Shown one piece after another: positions 54,368-64,000 of a DNA stretch of 64,000 nucleotides; the stretch's first letter is position 1, and the number at the start of each line of letters is the position of its first letter. The translations under genes were made by a program, and so were the position numbers. Source of the stretch: Macrothele yani (taxonomy: Eukaryota; Arthropoda; Arachnida; Araneae; Macrothelidae); the NCBI GenBank assembly GCA_039090855.1, contig CM076997.1, forward strand, positions 161,974,709 to 162,038,708, given 5' to 3'. Below the pieces are notes generated by a model. It worked only from the letters and a program-made list of their open reading frames with translations. It ran no database searches and had not been told where the DNA came from.

Positions 54368-54955
54368 TACAAGATTTTACGACGAAGCAAATTTCTCCAC
54401 CATTTTCATGCCAGGGGAGAGATTTGATCCTCCAACTCTCTGCTCCGGAGCTTCGAGTGATATCCCCTATACTACACTGGCATGTGCGCTCACTACTATC
54501 CGCCTTTATCTCGTGTGCGTCCTTCGGGTAAGTAAATCCCTCCCCCTTCGAAAGAGGGCCGGGGGCATGTCTCACAGATCAGCCGGGACCATGTGTCGCT
54601 GTAGGCACTCATCCCATGAAGAACATGCATTTGAGAAATCCCAGACAATACGGTGTGATGAACGTAACATCAAACTGATTTAGTTTTTCGAAGCACTGAA
54701 GAAGTGATTCTCATTTTTCCTGTCTCGCGGTGTTTAAAGAATATCACACCTTTGCGGGAAACCTAACATCCAGACCATCCTGGAAGTTTGGGCACCAATA
54801 CAACCAAGTACATTTCTCTTTCATTGTTATGCCAGGGGCGGTATTCGAACCCCCAACTCTCGGCTTCGAGTGCTATCCACTATACTGCACTGGCATGTGC
54901 CCTCATTGCTATCTGACTTTATTTCATGTGCGTCCTTCGGGACAGGCAAGTCACA
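54368..54955 (-). mobile_element. TRIM-like LTR element with tRNA-like LTRs (copy B)
   Basis: On the minus strand the 5' LTR (54799-54955) starts TGTGACTTGCC. One base after it stands TGGTGCCCAAAC (54786-54797), a variant of the tRNA-Lys primer-binding site. The tract GAAGGGGGAGGGA (54537-54549) precedes the 3' LTR (about 54368-54536). The interior is clearly homologous to copy A (GCCGGGGGCATG, CATGTGTCGCTGTAGGC). The LTR flanks match copy A, but the tRNA-like core differs. The outer limit at 54368 is uncertain and no clear target duplication was found. Confidence 0.82.
54829..54896 (-). other. Second type of tRNA-like sequence in LTR of copy B
   Basis: The 68-nt core begins ATGCCAG and ends CTGGCAT, a perfect 7-bp acceptor stem. 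It has the A-box-like TATAGTGGATAGCA, an ACTC/GAGT stem around the anticodon region and the B box GGTTCGAATACC. The 3' LTR copy (54408-54483) keeps the same perfect stem but is 76 nt long. It is not a recognisable decoding tRNA. Confidence 0.72.
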
Positions 54956-55071
54956 ACTTAATCGGCGCATAACGTAGTCTTCCCTGAGTCTGCCTGCCCG
55001 ATAGAACACCAGCGTGTTTTATTTAGTTACAGATCTTGGAGGTCTTTAGAGCTCACAACCGACAAGCGCAG

Positions 55072-55240
55072 CTCGAGATGCAGACTCTGCATCTCGAGAT
55101 TGGGGAGTTGAGTACGACTCTAGACTCTACACTGCACAGAAAGATGAGTTGAGGAAAACACTAAACTTTGCACTGCAGAGACAGGTCAGTTGAGGAGGGC
55201 TCTAGACTCTGCACTGCACAGATTGGTGAATTGAGAACTG
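55072..55240 (+). repeat. Palindrome and short tandem array
   Basis: CTCGAGATGCAGA and its exact inverse flank a single C (55072-55098). Then GACTCT(A/G)CACTGCA(C/G)AGA with (G)GAGTTGAG recurs about three times to 55240 with a step near 60 bp. Confidence 0.82.
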
Positions 55241-55463
55241 TCGCCTACTCTGCTGGTTTTAATAGATACAAATGGACAACATTAACAAAATGGCTGAAAG
55301 AGACAAAAATATAAGACAAGCCAGTTATCCTCTATTCCGTCGGTTCAGTACATTGTGCCATAGACCTATGTCACGGGTCTTTTTAAGCAACTCTCTAAAG
55401 AAACTTAGAACTGGCATTGATATTTCGACACCAAGATCAATCTCCACTCTTCTTATAAAACAC

Positions 55464-55504
55464 ACAAGTAGTCCAGGGCAATTCCATTGCCCTGGACTAC
55501 TTGT
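55464..55504. repeat. Hairpin with 18-bp perfect arms
   Basis: ACAAGTAGTCCAGGGCAA and its exact inverse flank TTCCA. Pairing resumes outside (TATAAAAC against GTTTTATA) after a 4-base bulge, suggesting a small foldback element. Confidence 0.9.
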
Positions 55505-56196
55505 TTTATATGGGTATAAATAAATGTCGTTTGATTTAGGCTGACTAAGTACAAACACAACATCAATTAGCAGAAGCTTCACGCTGCTTTAGCGAAACGT
55601 AAACAGCTGCAACCACAAGTGAAAGATACGAGTAAAAAAGTTCCTCATACACCTCGAGAATAGCAGCGTCCTGAGAACATGTTGAGATCCTGACTAATAC
55701 AAATGTCTTTGACGATAATGCCTTTTGCTTACCTCACTACATTTTGGAAGTTGCTGCTCACCATTTCGTTCTCTTACCGTAAGAATGATGTCGCCTCCTT
55801 CACTAAGCTTTCTCTCGTTCTGCATAAGTCTATTCGAGATTAATTTTATAAATGTAATTTATTTTCTGCTGATGTTTGCTTGATGAAATCAACCCTTAAA
55901 AACGCCAAAAGCTTTCTACACCTTTTTTCCATGTACTTCGTTTTGCACCAACAAACGGAGTTTTTATTCGTGTACCAGTATTTGAATATTTATGTAGTTC
56001 ACTGGTACACACGCAAATAACAATATTAATATTAATTGTTACCTTTTCTTTTCGTATTGATTTACTCACAAAGGAACTCACAATACTAGTTCTTTGGATG
56101 TCCGACGCATTTTGGGGGAAATTAAGTCGGTTTCCAGACGCTGACTTATAGGTACAATTCCTCTATCGGTTAGCACAATAACGAAGGTCGTAGGAT
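55505..56196. other. Intron DNA, nothing recognised
   Basis: No supported feature. Confidence 0.35.
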
Positions 56197-56910
56197 ATCA
56201 TAATCATCGTCAACTCTTATAAATCCACTGCTGGACAAAGGCCTTCCCAAGTTTCTTGTAGAACGGTCTGTCTTCTGCCAGTCTCCTCCATGTCACTCCC
56301 ACATACTTTCGAATTTCATCCAGCCATCTTCCATGTGGTCTTCTTCTGGGTCTTTTCCTGTCCCTTGGAATCCAATCTAAAATTTCGGCTGTCCATCGAT
56401 GGTCTGTCTTTCTGGCAGTATGTCCAGCCCATTGCCATTTCAGGGATTTTACTCTGATCATGATGTCTTCCACTCTTGTCATTTTTCGGATCCTCGAGTT
56501 CCTCTTCTTATCTCTCCTGGTTACACCAAGCATGAACCTCTCCCTGCTCCTTTGAGTTGTCTGCAGCCTTTGTATGTCTCTTTTAGTTAAAGTCCACGTC
56601 TCTGCACCATACGTAAGCACTGGAAGGATTCATTGATTAAACACTTTCCTTTTAAGACATAATGGCATATTGCTCTTGCAAATTATGCTATTTCTTCCAA
56701 AAGCTCTCCAGGAAAGTTTTATACGCCGATTAATTTCTTCATCAATATGACCCTCACTTGATATCTGCTGTCCAAGATAAACGTACGTGTCTGTTATCTC
56801 CAGCTTTTCTCCATCAATCGATAAATCTTAATTTCCTGTAAAAGCATTGTACATCACTTTTGTCTTCTGAAAGTTCATTTTTAATCCCACTTCTTTACTC
56901 TTGCATAGCA
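56197..56910 (-). mobile_element. RTE-type LINE, 5'-truncated
   Basis: Minus-oriented copy of the reverse transcriptase C-terminal region: LTYGAETWTLTKRDIQRLQT, RRDKKRNSRIRKMTRVEDIM, PRDRKRPRRRPHGRW and the end QQWIYKS. Close to the copy at 59124-62310. It ends inside the QKTKVM region, where a Tc1-like element begins about 20 bp further on. Confidence 0.9.
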
Positions 56911-56926
56911 TATATACTCACACACA

Positions 56927-58002
56927 TTCTCCGATGAGCCATTGCATTATGACTACCTACCCAATAACTTGTAGGACCCAATTTAGCACGCTAAACAGCG
57001 GAAACTCGGCGAGACATCGATTCGATGAGGTTACGATAGATATCCTGGGGTATCAGATACCATAATGTCAACAGCATGTCCAAAATCACCACCACCCCAA
57101 TATGTACGGGAAATATTTCGGGGTGGCTGTGATTTAGCGCGAATCCGTTTCTTCAAGTCAAACCACAAACGTTCGACATGTTAATGTAAGGTGAATTTGG
57201 AAGGGTGGACATTAACAGAAAGTCACCAGCATGTTCCTCTAACCATTCTTTAACGATTCTGGGAATGTGGCATGGCGCATTATCCTGTTGATAATGGCCA
57301 TCACTAGCAGGGAAAACAGTTGTCATGAATGGGTGAACTTGGTCAGCAACGATGTTCAGATACCTGGCAGCTGTCAGTGATTAAGCAGATGGTATAATGG
57401 GTCCACCGCCGCCGCCGGCCTGTTTCCGCCCAACAGTGCATCCAAGTGCCGTAGCATCCGTTGGTGATCGGCGTATCCGCGCGCGGCCATCTACGCAATG
57501 CACCAGGAATCTTGATTCTTCAGACCAGGCCATTTTCTTCCAATCATCCACGGTCCAATCTCGATTATCTTGGGCCTATTTCATACGGTGTTAGCGATGA
57601 AGTGCAGTGAGCATCGTGACACGACCGGGTTTTAGGCTACTCAGACTCATGCGCAGAAGGCTGCGATGATAGATACACGGCTGGACAACGGCTCGTCGTT
57701 TGGCCATCTGTGCACCACTTTTTGTACGTACTCAGTACAGCGGCACGTGAACAACTCACAAGCCACGCTGTTTGCGCGATCGTAGTTCCAAGGCGCCGTG
57801 CAGTCACAATTTGTCCTTTATCAAACTCCGATGAATTGGCAGCTCATTCTACTCTGACTCGGAACACTCTACTAAGCGAAAGCCGGTTCTCGGGTTGTAT
57901 ACATACTGCTCTGTGAACTTCACCTGAGGCACCGTTCGATCACCACGCGCACTCATTTCTCTCGGCTGGGAGTGGTCATAATATAATTGCTCATCGGTTT
58001 AC
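56927..58002 (-). mobile_element. Tc1-like element, inactive
   Basis: Inverted ends share CCGATGAGC and ATTATGAC(T/C)AC. On the minus strand, frames include DNRDWTVDDWKKMAWSEE (where the first catalytic Asp appears as Glu), CVDGRARIRRSPTDATALGC, GGGGGPI, HYQQDNAPCHIPRIVKEW (second Asp) and, broken, the C-terminal part. The N-terminal part reads ESDKGQIVTARRLGTTI. Several stops. Terminal limits are approximate. Confidence 0.75.
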
Positions 58003-59000
58003 ATGCTTGCTTAATCCTCAGTGCTGCGAGAAAGGCAAAGGGCGTTCAGTGTAAAGATACGTGCTTTTGGGGTCATTTGTGTAAACAATTTCGGTATCCG
58101 ATACCAGCAGAGACAGTTGTCGAGAGCTTGTGAAACAATTTGGGCACATAGAAAATTTTGTTATAGATAAACGTTTTCATCGATCAACCGTTATTACGAA
58201 GCCGCTTATAGAACAGATTAGTGAGATAATGACCGCTAGTTATTACATAAATTGGACCAGTAAAATGGAGTGTAGCACATTAGTTCTTCAGAAAGAGTGA
58301 AGACATATCCGTACGAGACGCCGGTAGCTCTTCAAATGTAGCTGCAGAATATTAATACCCAGAGCGCATGCTGAAAAGAAAATTGGATGTAAAACGACAG
58401 ATACCAGCAGAAACAGTAACATTTTTCGCGAATTAGGCATCGTTCGACATTACAGAAAATCGTCAGAAAACCACTGTACACAGATTCAAGCCTTCTTCAA
58501 CGTGTCAAAGTTGAAATACAGTGTGATGTGTTAGACGTAAGATGGTCAGACCTGTGTTTCCGAAAGCACTGTTAACTGCACCCGCAAAATGACTATCGTA
58601 CAGAAATTCTATGAGAGCCTCACTGAAGACGGAATTACAAAAGAGCGTTTCCAGCTAAATAGCACAATATATCACACAGCAGGAAAGACTATACTCTAGC
58701 TGTTCTTTTAATTTCGCAATCAGTTTAATTTTGCAGAAACTCCAGATTGATCATCAGATAATGTTTTTTTGGAGCAAAATATACAACAATGCCTAATTCA
58801 CATATCTGGATGAAATGAAAACAAATATCATTGCTAAAGTTTCCCTTGTCATGTTGCAGTCGATGTCTGCAAACGTAATTTGTCATTCTAGCCTCTGAAT
58901 TCAAAATATTACGACACATTTTCAACATTTATTTGATAACATGTACTGTAAAAGCTTCCACCTGACTGCTTACAACATCTATCAAGGTACGTACTTTTTG
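58003..59000. other. Intron DNA, possible worn transposon
   Basis: Fragments near 58290-58530 (ACGAGACGCCGGTAGC, CACTGTACACAGATTCAAGC) hint at the N-terminal half of a mariner-like transposase, but the translation is too broken to assign. Confidence 0.3.
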
Positions 59001-59004
59001 GTTC

Positions 59005-59123
59005 CAATAACCCAAAATTCGATATCAAAAAACAGTATAATTTTCAAGGGTAATACACCCTTATATCTTAAGAGAAAAGCGTTTAAGCAGTTCCTACTTC
59101 CAATTCATACGTATGAAGTATAT
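59005..59123 (+). mobile_element. Older RTE copy, left part (split)
   Basis: Plus-oriented text NSIIFKGNTPLYLKRKAFKQ and LLPIHTYEVY belongs to the reverse transcriptase C-terminal region. It continues at 62311 after the nested full-length RTE, the two parts sharing ATGAAGTATAT. Confidence 0.82.
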
Positions 59124-62100
59124 CATCATCATCATCATTGTCAACCATTATCAATCCACTGCTGGACGAAGGTCTCCCCAAGTTTCCTCCACAACGGTCT
59201 GTCTTGTGCCAGTCTCCTCCATGTCACCCCTGCATACTTTCGAATTTCATCCACCCATCTCCCATGTGGTCTTCTTCTGGGTCTTTTCCTGTCCCTTGGA
59301 ATCCAATCTAAAATTTCGGCTGTCCATCGATGATCTGTCCTTCTGGCAGTATGTCCAGCCCATTGCCATTTCAGGGATTTAACTCTGATCATGATGTCTT
59401 CCACTCTTGTCATTTTTCGGATCCACGAGTTCCTCTTCTTATCTCTCCTGGTTACACCAAGTATGCACCTCTCCATGCTACTTTGAGTTGTCTGCAGCCT
59501 TTGTATGTCTCTTTTAGTTAAGGTCCACGTCTCTGCACCATACGTAAGCACTGGAAGGATGCATTGATCAAACACTTTTCTTTTAAGACATAATGGCATA
59601 TTGCTCTTGAAAATTATGCTGTTTCTTCCAAAAGCTCTCCAGGCAAGTTTTGTACACCGATTAATTTCTTCATCAATGTGACCCTCACTTGATATCTGCT
59701 GTCCAAGATAAACGTACGTGTCTGTTATCTCCAGCTTTTCTCCATCAATCGATAAATCTTCATTTCTTGTAAAAGCATTGAACATCACTTTTGTCTTCTG
59801 AAAGTTCATTTTTAATCCCACTTCTTTACTCTTGTCAGCAAGTTCCTGGATCATACTCTGCAGCTCTGATGGGGTAGTTGCAAAAATGACTACGTCATCA
59901 GCAAAACGAAGGTGGGTTAGATAATCTCCATTAATCTTTATATCCTTGTTTTCCCAGCTCAGCGACTGAAAAACACCCTCCAATGTGGCATTAAAGAGCT
60001 TCGGAGATATGGTGTCACCTTGTCTCACTCCCTTTCCAATTTTTACGTGTGTTGTATTTTCAAACAGCCTAATCTTTGCACTTGCATTTTCATAGATGTT
60101 ATTAATAATATTAATGTATGCATCTTCAATATCGCAGGATTTCAGAGCCATTGTAACTGCTGATGGTTTCACCGAATCAAAGGCTTTTTCATAATCGATA
60201 AAAGCCATGCACAATGGAAGTTCATATTCCCTCGCTCTTTCAATTAGTTCTCTCAGCACGTTGATATGATCTATTGTGCTGTAGCCACTCCTGAATCCAG
60301 CTTGTTATCTCGGTTGAGCCATGTCCAGTGTTACCTTCAAGCGGTGTGAAAGACCTTTAGTGAAGATTTTATAAACTACTGATAGGAGGCTGATAGGTCT
60401 GTAGTTTCCGAGATCCTCAATGTCACCTTTCTTATGTAGCAGGATCATTGTAGCGGTGTTCCAATCCTCAGGAATCTTTCCTTCATTAAGGCATCGAGTG
60501 AAAATTTGGGCGAGTACTGTTTCGATTTCTCCACTTGCTTCTTGTATGATGTCTACAGTAATTCCATCTTCTGCTGGAGCTTTTCCCAGCTTCATGTTCT
60601 TGATTGCATGTGCAACTTCTGCTGGAAGGACTGGAGGAACTCTGGTACTGGTATCTTTCATGATGTCTGGAGTGCATGTATCATCCCTTTCATATAATGT
60701 GGAGTAGAAATCTTTCACTCTTGTCAAAATTTCGCCTCTATTTCTTGTTACAGAACCATCTTCTTTTCTCAGTGCCATAATCTGTTTTCTTCAATTACTG
60801 AGATGTCCCTTTGCTATCTTTAGGCTTTGGTTGTTTTCAATTGCTTTCCTCACTAGTTCACAGTTGAATTTTCTTACGTCTTCAGTGATACTTTTTCTTA
60901 CTGTCTTGCATAGCTCTATATATTCCATTTTGGAAGTCACATCTTCTTTAGTTGTCCTCATCTCTCTTCTTTTTTGCATCAACATTTTCGTTTTTCCTGA
61001 TAATTTATTTACATGCAACTTGTTCTTAGACCCAGCTAATTTTGTTGCTGTTTCCATAAGAGCTTTGGTTACTTTTCTGTTAACTTCAGAGATGTCTAAT
61101 TCTTCTGATGTTAGGCCTTCTAAAGCAGAGAACCTGTTCTTCAGTTCCAACTTGAAGGTATTATGGTGTTTTTTAAGGTTGGTTATGTCAATAGATTTTG
61201 TTTGTCTTATGAGCTTGCCACGTTCAAGTTTAGTGTTGAGGTGCATCTTACATCTCACCAATCAATGGTCACTACCTGTGTTGAACTTGTTTAGCACACT
61301 GCAGTCTTCTATGACGATTTTTTTGTTACACATAATAAAATCAATTTCACTTGTCGTCCCATTTGGATGTCTCCATGTCCATTTCCTGTGTGGCTTTTTC
61401 TTGAAGAAGGAGTTCAAGATGAAAAACCCTTCTGCCTCTGCAAACTCAAAGAGAGTATTTCCACGCTGGTTTCTGTTGCCGTGACCGAATTTACCTACTG
61501 AAGTTTCATTCTGTTGCCGTTTCCCTATTTTTGCATTGAAATCTCCCATAATTATTTTCAAGTGCTGCTTACCTTTATTATTTATATGACAAATTTCCTC
61601 ATAAAATTCTTCAATTTCTTCTTCAGGATGACTTGTGGTGGGTGCATAAGTTTGAATAATCTGAGCCTGGTATCTTTTCGAGAGTTGGATAACAAGTCGT
61701 GCAGCTCTGTCAGAGGAACTTTCAACTTCTACAACTTTATCCTTCAGTTTCTTGTTTATTATAAATCCAACACCACTAGTTCTGCCAGTATCTGTCCCAC
61801 GATAGTAGAAGGGATGTCCACTTTTCAGTTCGATGAGATCTTCTCCTTTTCTCCTTACCTCACTTAGCCCCACGATGTCCCACTTGATCCTTTGTAGTTC
61901 CTCTTCCAATTCAAGAAGCCTTGAATCAGAAGATAGGGAGCGTCCATTGTACGTTGCCAAGGTCAGCATCAGATGGCAGCCTAGTCCGGTCCTCCGGGGA
62001 TTCTTAGCACCCTCTGCCTTCATGTCGCACTGGCCGCTGCCTTGGCCAGGTACATTCCAGCTGCCGGAGACTGAGGGCCAAGATTTAAGTTGTGGAATCA

Positions 62101-62310
62101 TTTTGGAGGGGTTTGGCCATAACTCACCACGCTGGCCAAGCGGGTTGGTGAGTGTAGGATAGAATTTCCTCTAATCCCGATGGTATAGTTATACCGCTAT
62201 TGGCGGTCGTCAGAGCCCCTTTAGTGGGAACAGGATGCACCACGAGAAGGCGGGGTTGACATTTGTCAAGGAGAGGCTGTGATGTTACGCATCACCTGAC
62301 TTTACATCCC
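59124..62310 (-). mobile_element. Full-length RTE-type LINE, recent insertion
   Basis: 3187 bp flanked by the exact 11-bp duplication ATGAAGTATAT (59113-59123 and 62311-62321). The 3' end on the minus strand is GGTTGACAATGATGATG with an ATG-repeat tail and no poly-A, as in RTE-type LINEs. The 5' untranslated part is about 209 bp. One long reading frame covers the rest. Insertion into an older member of its own family is shown by matching text on both sides. Confidence 0.93.
59141..62101 (-). pseudogene. RTE endonuclease/reverse transcriptase, three in-frame stops
   Basis: One frame of 986 codons runs without any frameshift. The N-terminal apurinic-type endonuclease shows LATYNGRSLSSDSRL, LSEVRRKGEDL, RTSGVGFIINKK, KIIMGDFNAKIG, TSEIDFIMCNKK and GSDH. 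The central and C-terminal reverse transcriptase shows GNYRPISLLSVVYKIFTKGL, MAFIDYEKAFDSVKP, GVRQGDTISPKLFNATLE and HLRFADDVVIF with the catalytic Asp pair. The C-terminal part has TWTLTKRDIQRLQTTQSS and ends QQWIDNG. Stops are TGA at 61262-61264, TGA at 60791-60793 and TAA at 60305-60307. The first TGA stands where GSDHR is usual, so an Arg CGA codon mutated. Single-base changes only; a very young copy. Confidence 0.9.
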
Positions 62311-62570
62311 ATGAAGTATATATACGTGAAGCTTAATTAGAAAAGAGGTATAACGGCTGCAGACCTGAAAGAAGCATGGAGAGATGAATGGTTGTTGTAA
62401 GCAAGAAATAAAAGAGGAACTCTTGGATCAGAAAAAAGAGAAGAGTGGAGGGCATCATGATCTAAGTAAAATCCCTGGAATGGCAAATGAACTGGAGATA
62501 TCGCTATAAGAAAGAATCACCGATGGAAAACTGAAATATTGGGGTGTGCGAAAAGAGAAACGGCGTTTCC
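62311..62570 (+). mobile_element. Older RTE copy, right part (split)
   Basis: Continues the plus-oriented copy from 59123 with AAAAGAGGTATAACGGCTGC, CATGGAGAGATGAATGG and AAGAGGAACTCTTGGATCAG, matching the KRDIQRLQTTQSSMER...KKRNSWIRK region. It fades near 62570. Confidence 0.8.
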
Positions 62571-62779
62571 AATACAACAGTTGCAGTTACACAGAAGCGC
62601 AGGAGAATCCAAGTTAAATTTCAGAGTACTTGCCGTCATGTTCAATAATTTGAATTCATTTGTTTGCCTTTTGTTAATTCCTGCAGTGTACCAATCTTTC
62701 GGTTTATAGGCGAAGAACTCTTGGCTCTCACTTTCGACATCATCTAAAGTAAATGAACTGAAGTTTACGTGCTGATAAA

Positions 62780-63337
62780 ACTACGAAATATGTACAAGAA
62801 ACTTTCACACACGTAACTCACTCGAAGAAACTCCTTAGTGATTTTTAAGAACTTTACTAAAAGACATACGACTACATAATCAGCAAGATCTTTCGGGACA
62901 CCTTTAGTATGGTGTCCCGAAAGATCTTACTAGTATGTATATTCTGTAGCAGGTGTTTGATTGGTATTTGTGTGTGTCTGTGTTGTAAAATGATGGGATT
63001 CAATTGAGCGGGTGGTGTATGTGTGCTTATGGTTATTTTAATTTTGTAATGTTTTTTGGGTCTCTTCCTAATTTGTGAACATTGGGAGGGTGAGTGAAAT
63101 TGGTGTGCGCATGCTCATTTATGATATACGTCATTGCTATAACTTCAGTATGTATATAAAAGGGACGCACCGGACATAAACAATCAATCTGTCTAAAGAT
63201 GGGAACAAGGTGTCCCGAAAGATCTTACTGATTGTGTAGTCGTATGTCTTTTAGTAAAGTTCTTAAAAATCACTACGAAGTTTCGTCGAGTGAGTTACGT
63301 GTGTGAAGGTTTCTTGTACATATTTCGTAGTACCATC
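62780..63337. repeat. Foldback of mariner ends
   Basis: Left arm 62780-62906 and right arm 63203-63337 are inverted copies (TACGAAATATGTACAAGAAA, AACTTTACTAAAAGACATAC). Each reaches the terminus AAGATCTTTCGGGACACC, read outward from the left arm. A second terminus GGTGTCCCGAAAGATCTTAC begins at about 62911, only 8 bp beyond, so 62885-62930 is itself a palindrome. About 270 bp of other DNA lies between the second and third termini. Confidence 0.85.
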
Positions 63338-64000
63338 TAAAGTATTCAAACTGACTGCCACGAAGGAAACGCGCCATTACCCGAAAGAAGGGGTAGTCTG
63401 AGGGGGCCAAGGTCGGGGCTGTATGCTGCATAAGACAGCAGCTCGATTCCATGCAGCACTTCAAGTTTAAATTTGGTCCAATTAGCTGTATCAGGTTTTG
63501 CATTGTCTTGTTGCAGTAGTGCTCGCTTTCGGTTGACTAAGGGAGGAAACTTTCGTTGAAGTTTGCCAATTTTAAGAATACAGTTCGGCTTTGTTAGACC
63601 GACCATTCAGAATGAGTTCAAAGTGGATTACACCTTCATATTTCCACCAGACACACAATATAAACGTTTTCTCAGAACGTCCGCGTTAGGCAGGTAGATG
63701 AAGCTGATTTTCGTCTATTCACCCATTGTTGTGAAGAGTCAGTACTACGCAGATATATCCACTTTTCATCCACATTAACTATTCGTTTGATAAATCGAGT
63801 ATCGCGTGGATTTCTGAGCAGATCCGGGCATACCTCGACATTTCGTTGAGCTTTATCTGGGCGTAAGATTATGAGGTATCTCCCGGAATCGTCTGAAAAT
63901 TGTGACTATTTTGTGCAGCTGCTCAGCGATGGTGGATTTAAGAACTCCCAGTTCTTCTGACAATTTTCGAGTGCTTGTTCGTGAATTGTCTTTCACAGCC
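63208..64000 (-). mobile_element. mariner element, running off the window
   Basis: Starts at terminus GGTGTCCCGAAAGATCTTAC. On the minus strand, coding remains read from 63606 down: ALLQQDNAKPDTANWTKFKL (second Asp), AAYSPDLGP and, in another frame, LAPSDYPFFRVMARFLRGSQ with FEYFRWYYE. Text above 63600 continues toward the N-terminus out of the window with stops. Inactive; right end not seen. Confidence 0.82.

Noticed and set aside
60831..61484. 217-residue plus-strand open frame with hydrophobic stretches
   Set aside because: It lies antisense to the RTE endonuclease region, whose minus-strand frame shows the conserved motifs.

Overview
The window looks like intronic DNA of a large, repeat-rich arthropod genome, possibly a chelicerate; that last step is inference. 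The only host coding sequence I can support is four short exons on the + strand (7159-7307, 25304-25435, 31913-32080, 45221-45291). They have clean splice signals and join in frame. Together they encode the end of an immunoglobulin domain, one complete fibronectin type III (FNIII) domain and the start of a second, with wording typical of arthropod Dscam-family adhesion receptors. The introns between them are about 18.0, 6.5 and 13.1 kb, and the gene enters and leaves the window incomplete.

Almost everything else is transposable elements and tandem repeats. 0-8 kb: tRNA-like SINE pieces, a purine tract, and a complete but dead Transib (RAG1-related) DNA transposon. The Transib has CACAGTG termini, a 23-nt spacer to a nonamer-like block at both ends, and a perfect 5-bp target duplication. 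8.7-10.2 kb: a minisatellite built from a tRNA-like A-box segment, enclosed by 93-bp inverted arms. 10.8-24 kb: a mariner, two Tc1-like elements, several RTE-type LINE pieces and arrays with a period near 145 bp. 25-32 kb: mariner and Tc1 debris, a short LTR element with tRNA-like LTRs, and a duplicated SINE. 33.9-38.3 kb: a decayed repeat of about 150-bp period broken by SINEs, including a 463-bp palindrome of head-to-head SINEs. 38.4-49 kb: six Tc1/mariner elements almost end to end, some with nested insertions. 50-58 kb: more Tc1 elements, a solo LTR and a second tRNA-LTR element. 59-62.3 kb: a full-length RTE-like LINE with only three in-frame stops, nested in an older copy of its own family. 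62.8-64 kb: mariner ends arranged as a foldback, plus a mariner running off the window.

The most unusual system is a small non-autonomous LTR retrotransposon family (28941-29538, about 54368-54955, solo LTRs 16981-17143 and 50319-50468). Its roughly 160-bp LTRs each carry a tRNA-like sequence. A primer-binding site matching the 3' end of tRNA-Lys and a polypurine tract are both present. The two full elements share LTR flanks and internal sequence but carry different tRNA-like cores. The two solo LTRs have 4-5 bp target duplications inside known elements. No autonomous element here looks intact, so I infer that recent mobility depended on enzymes encoded elsewhere.
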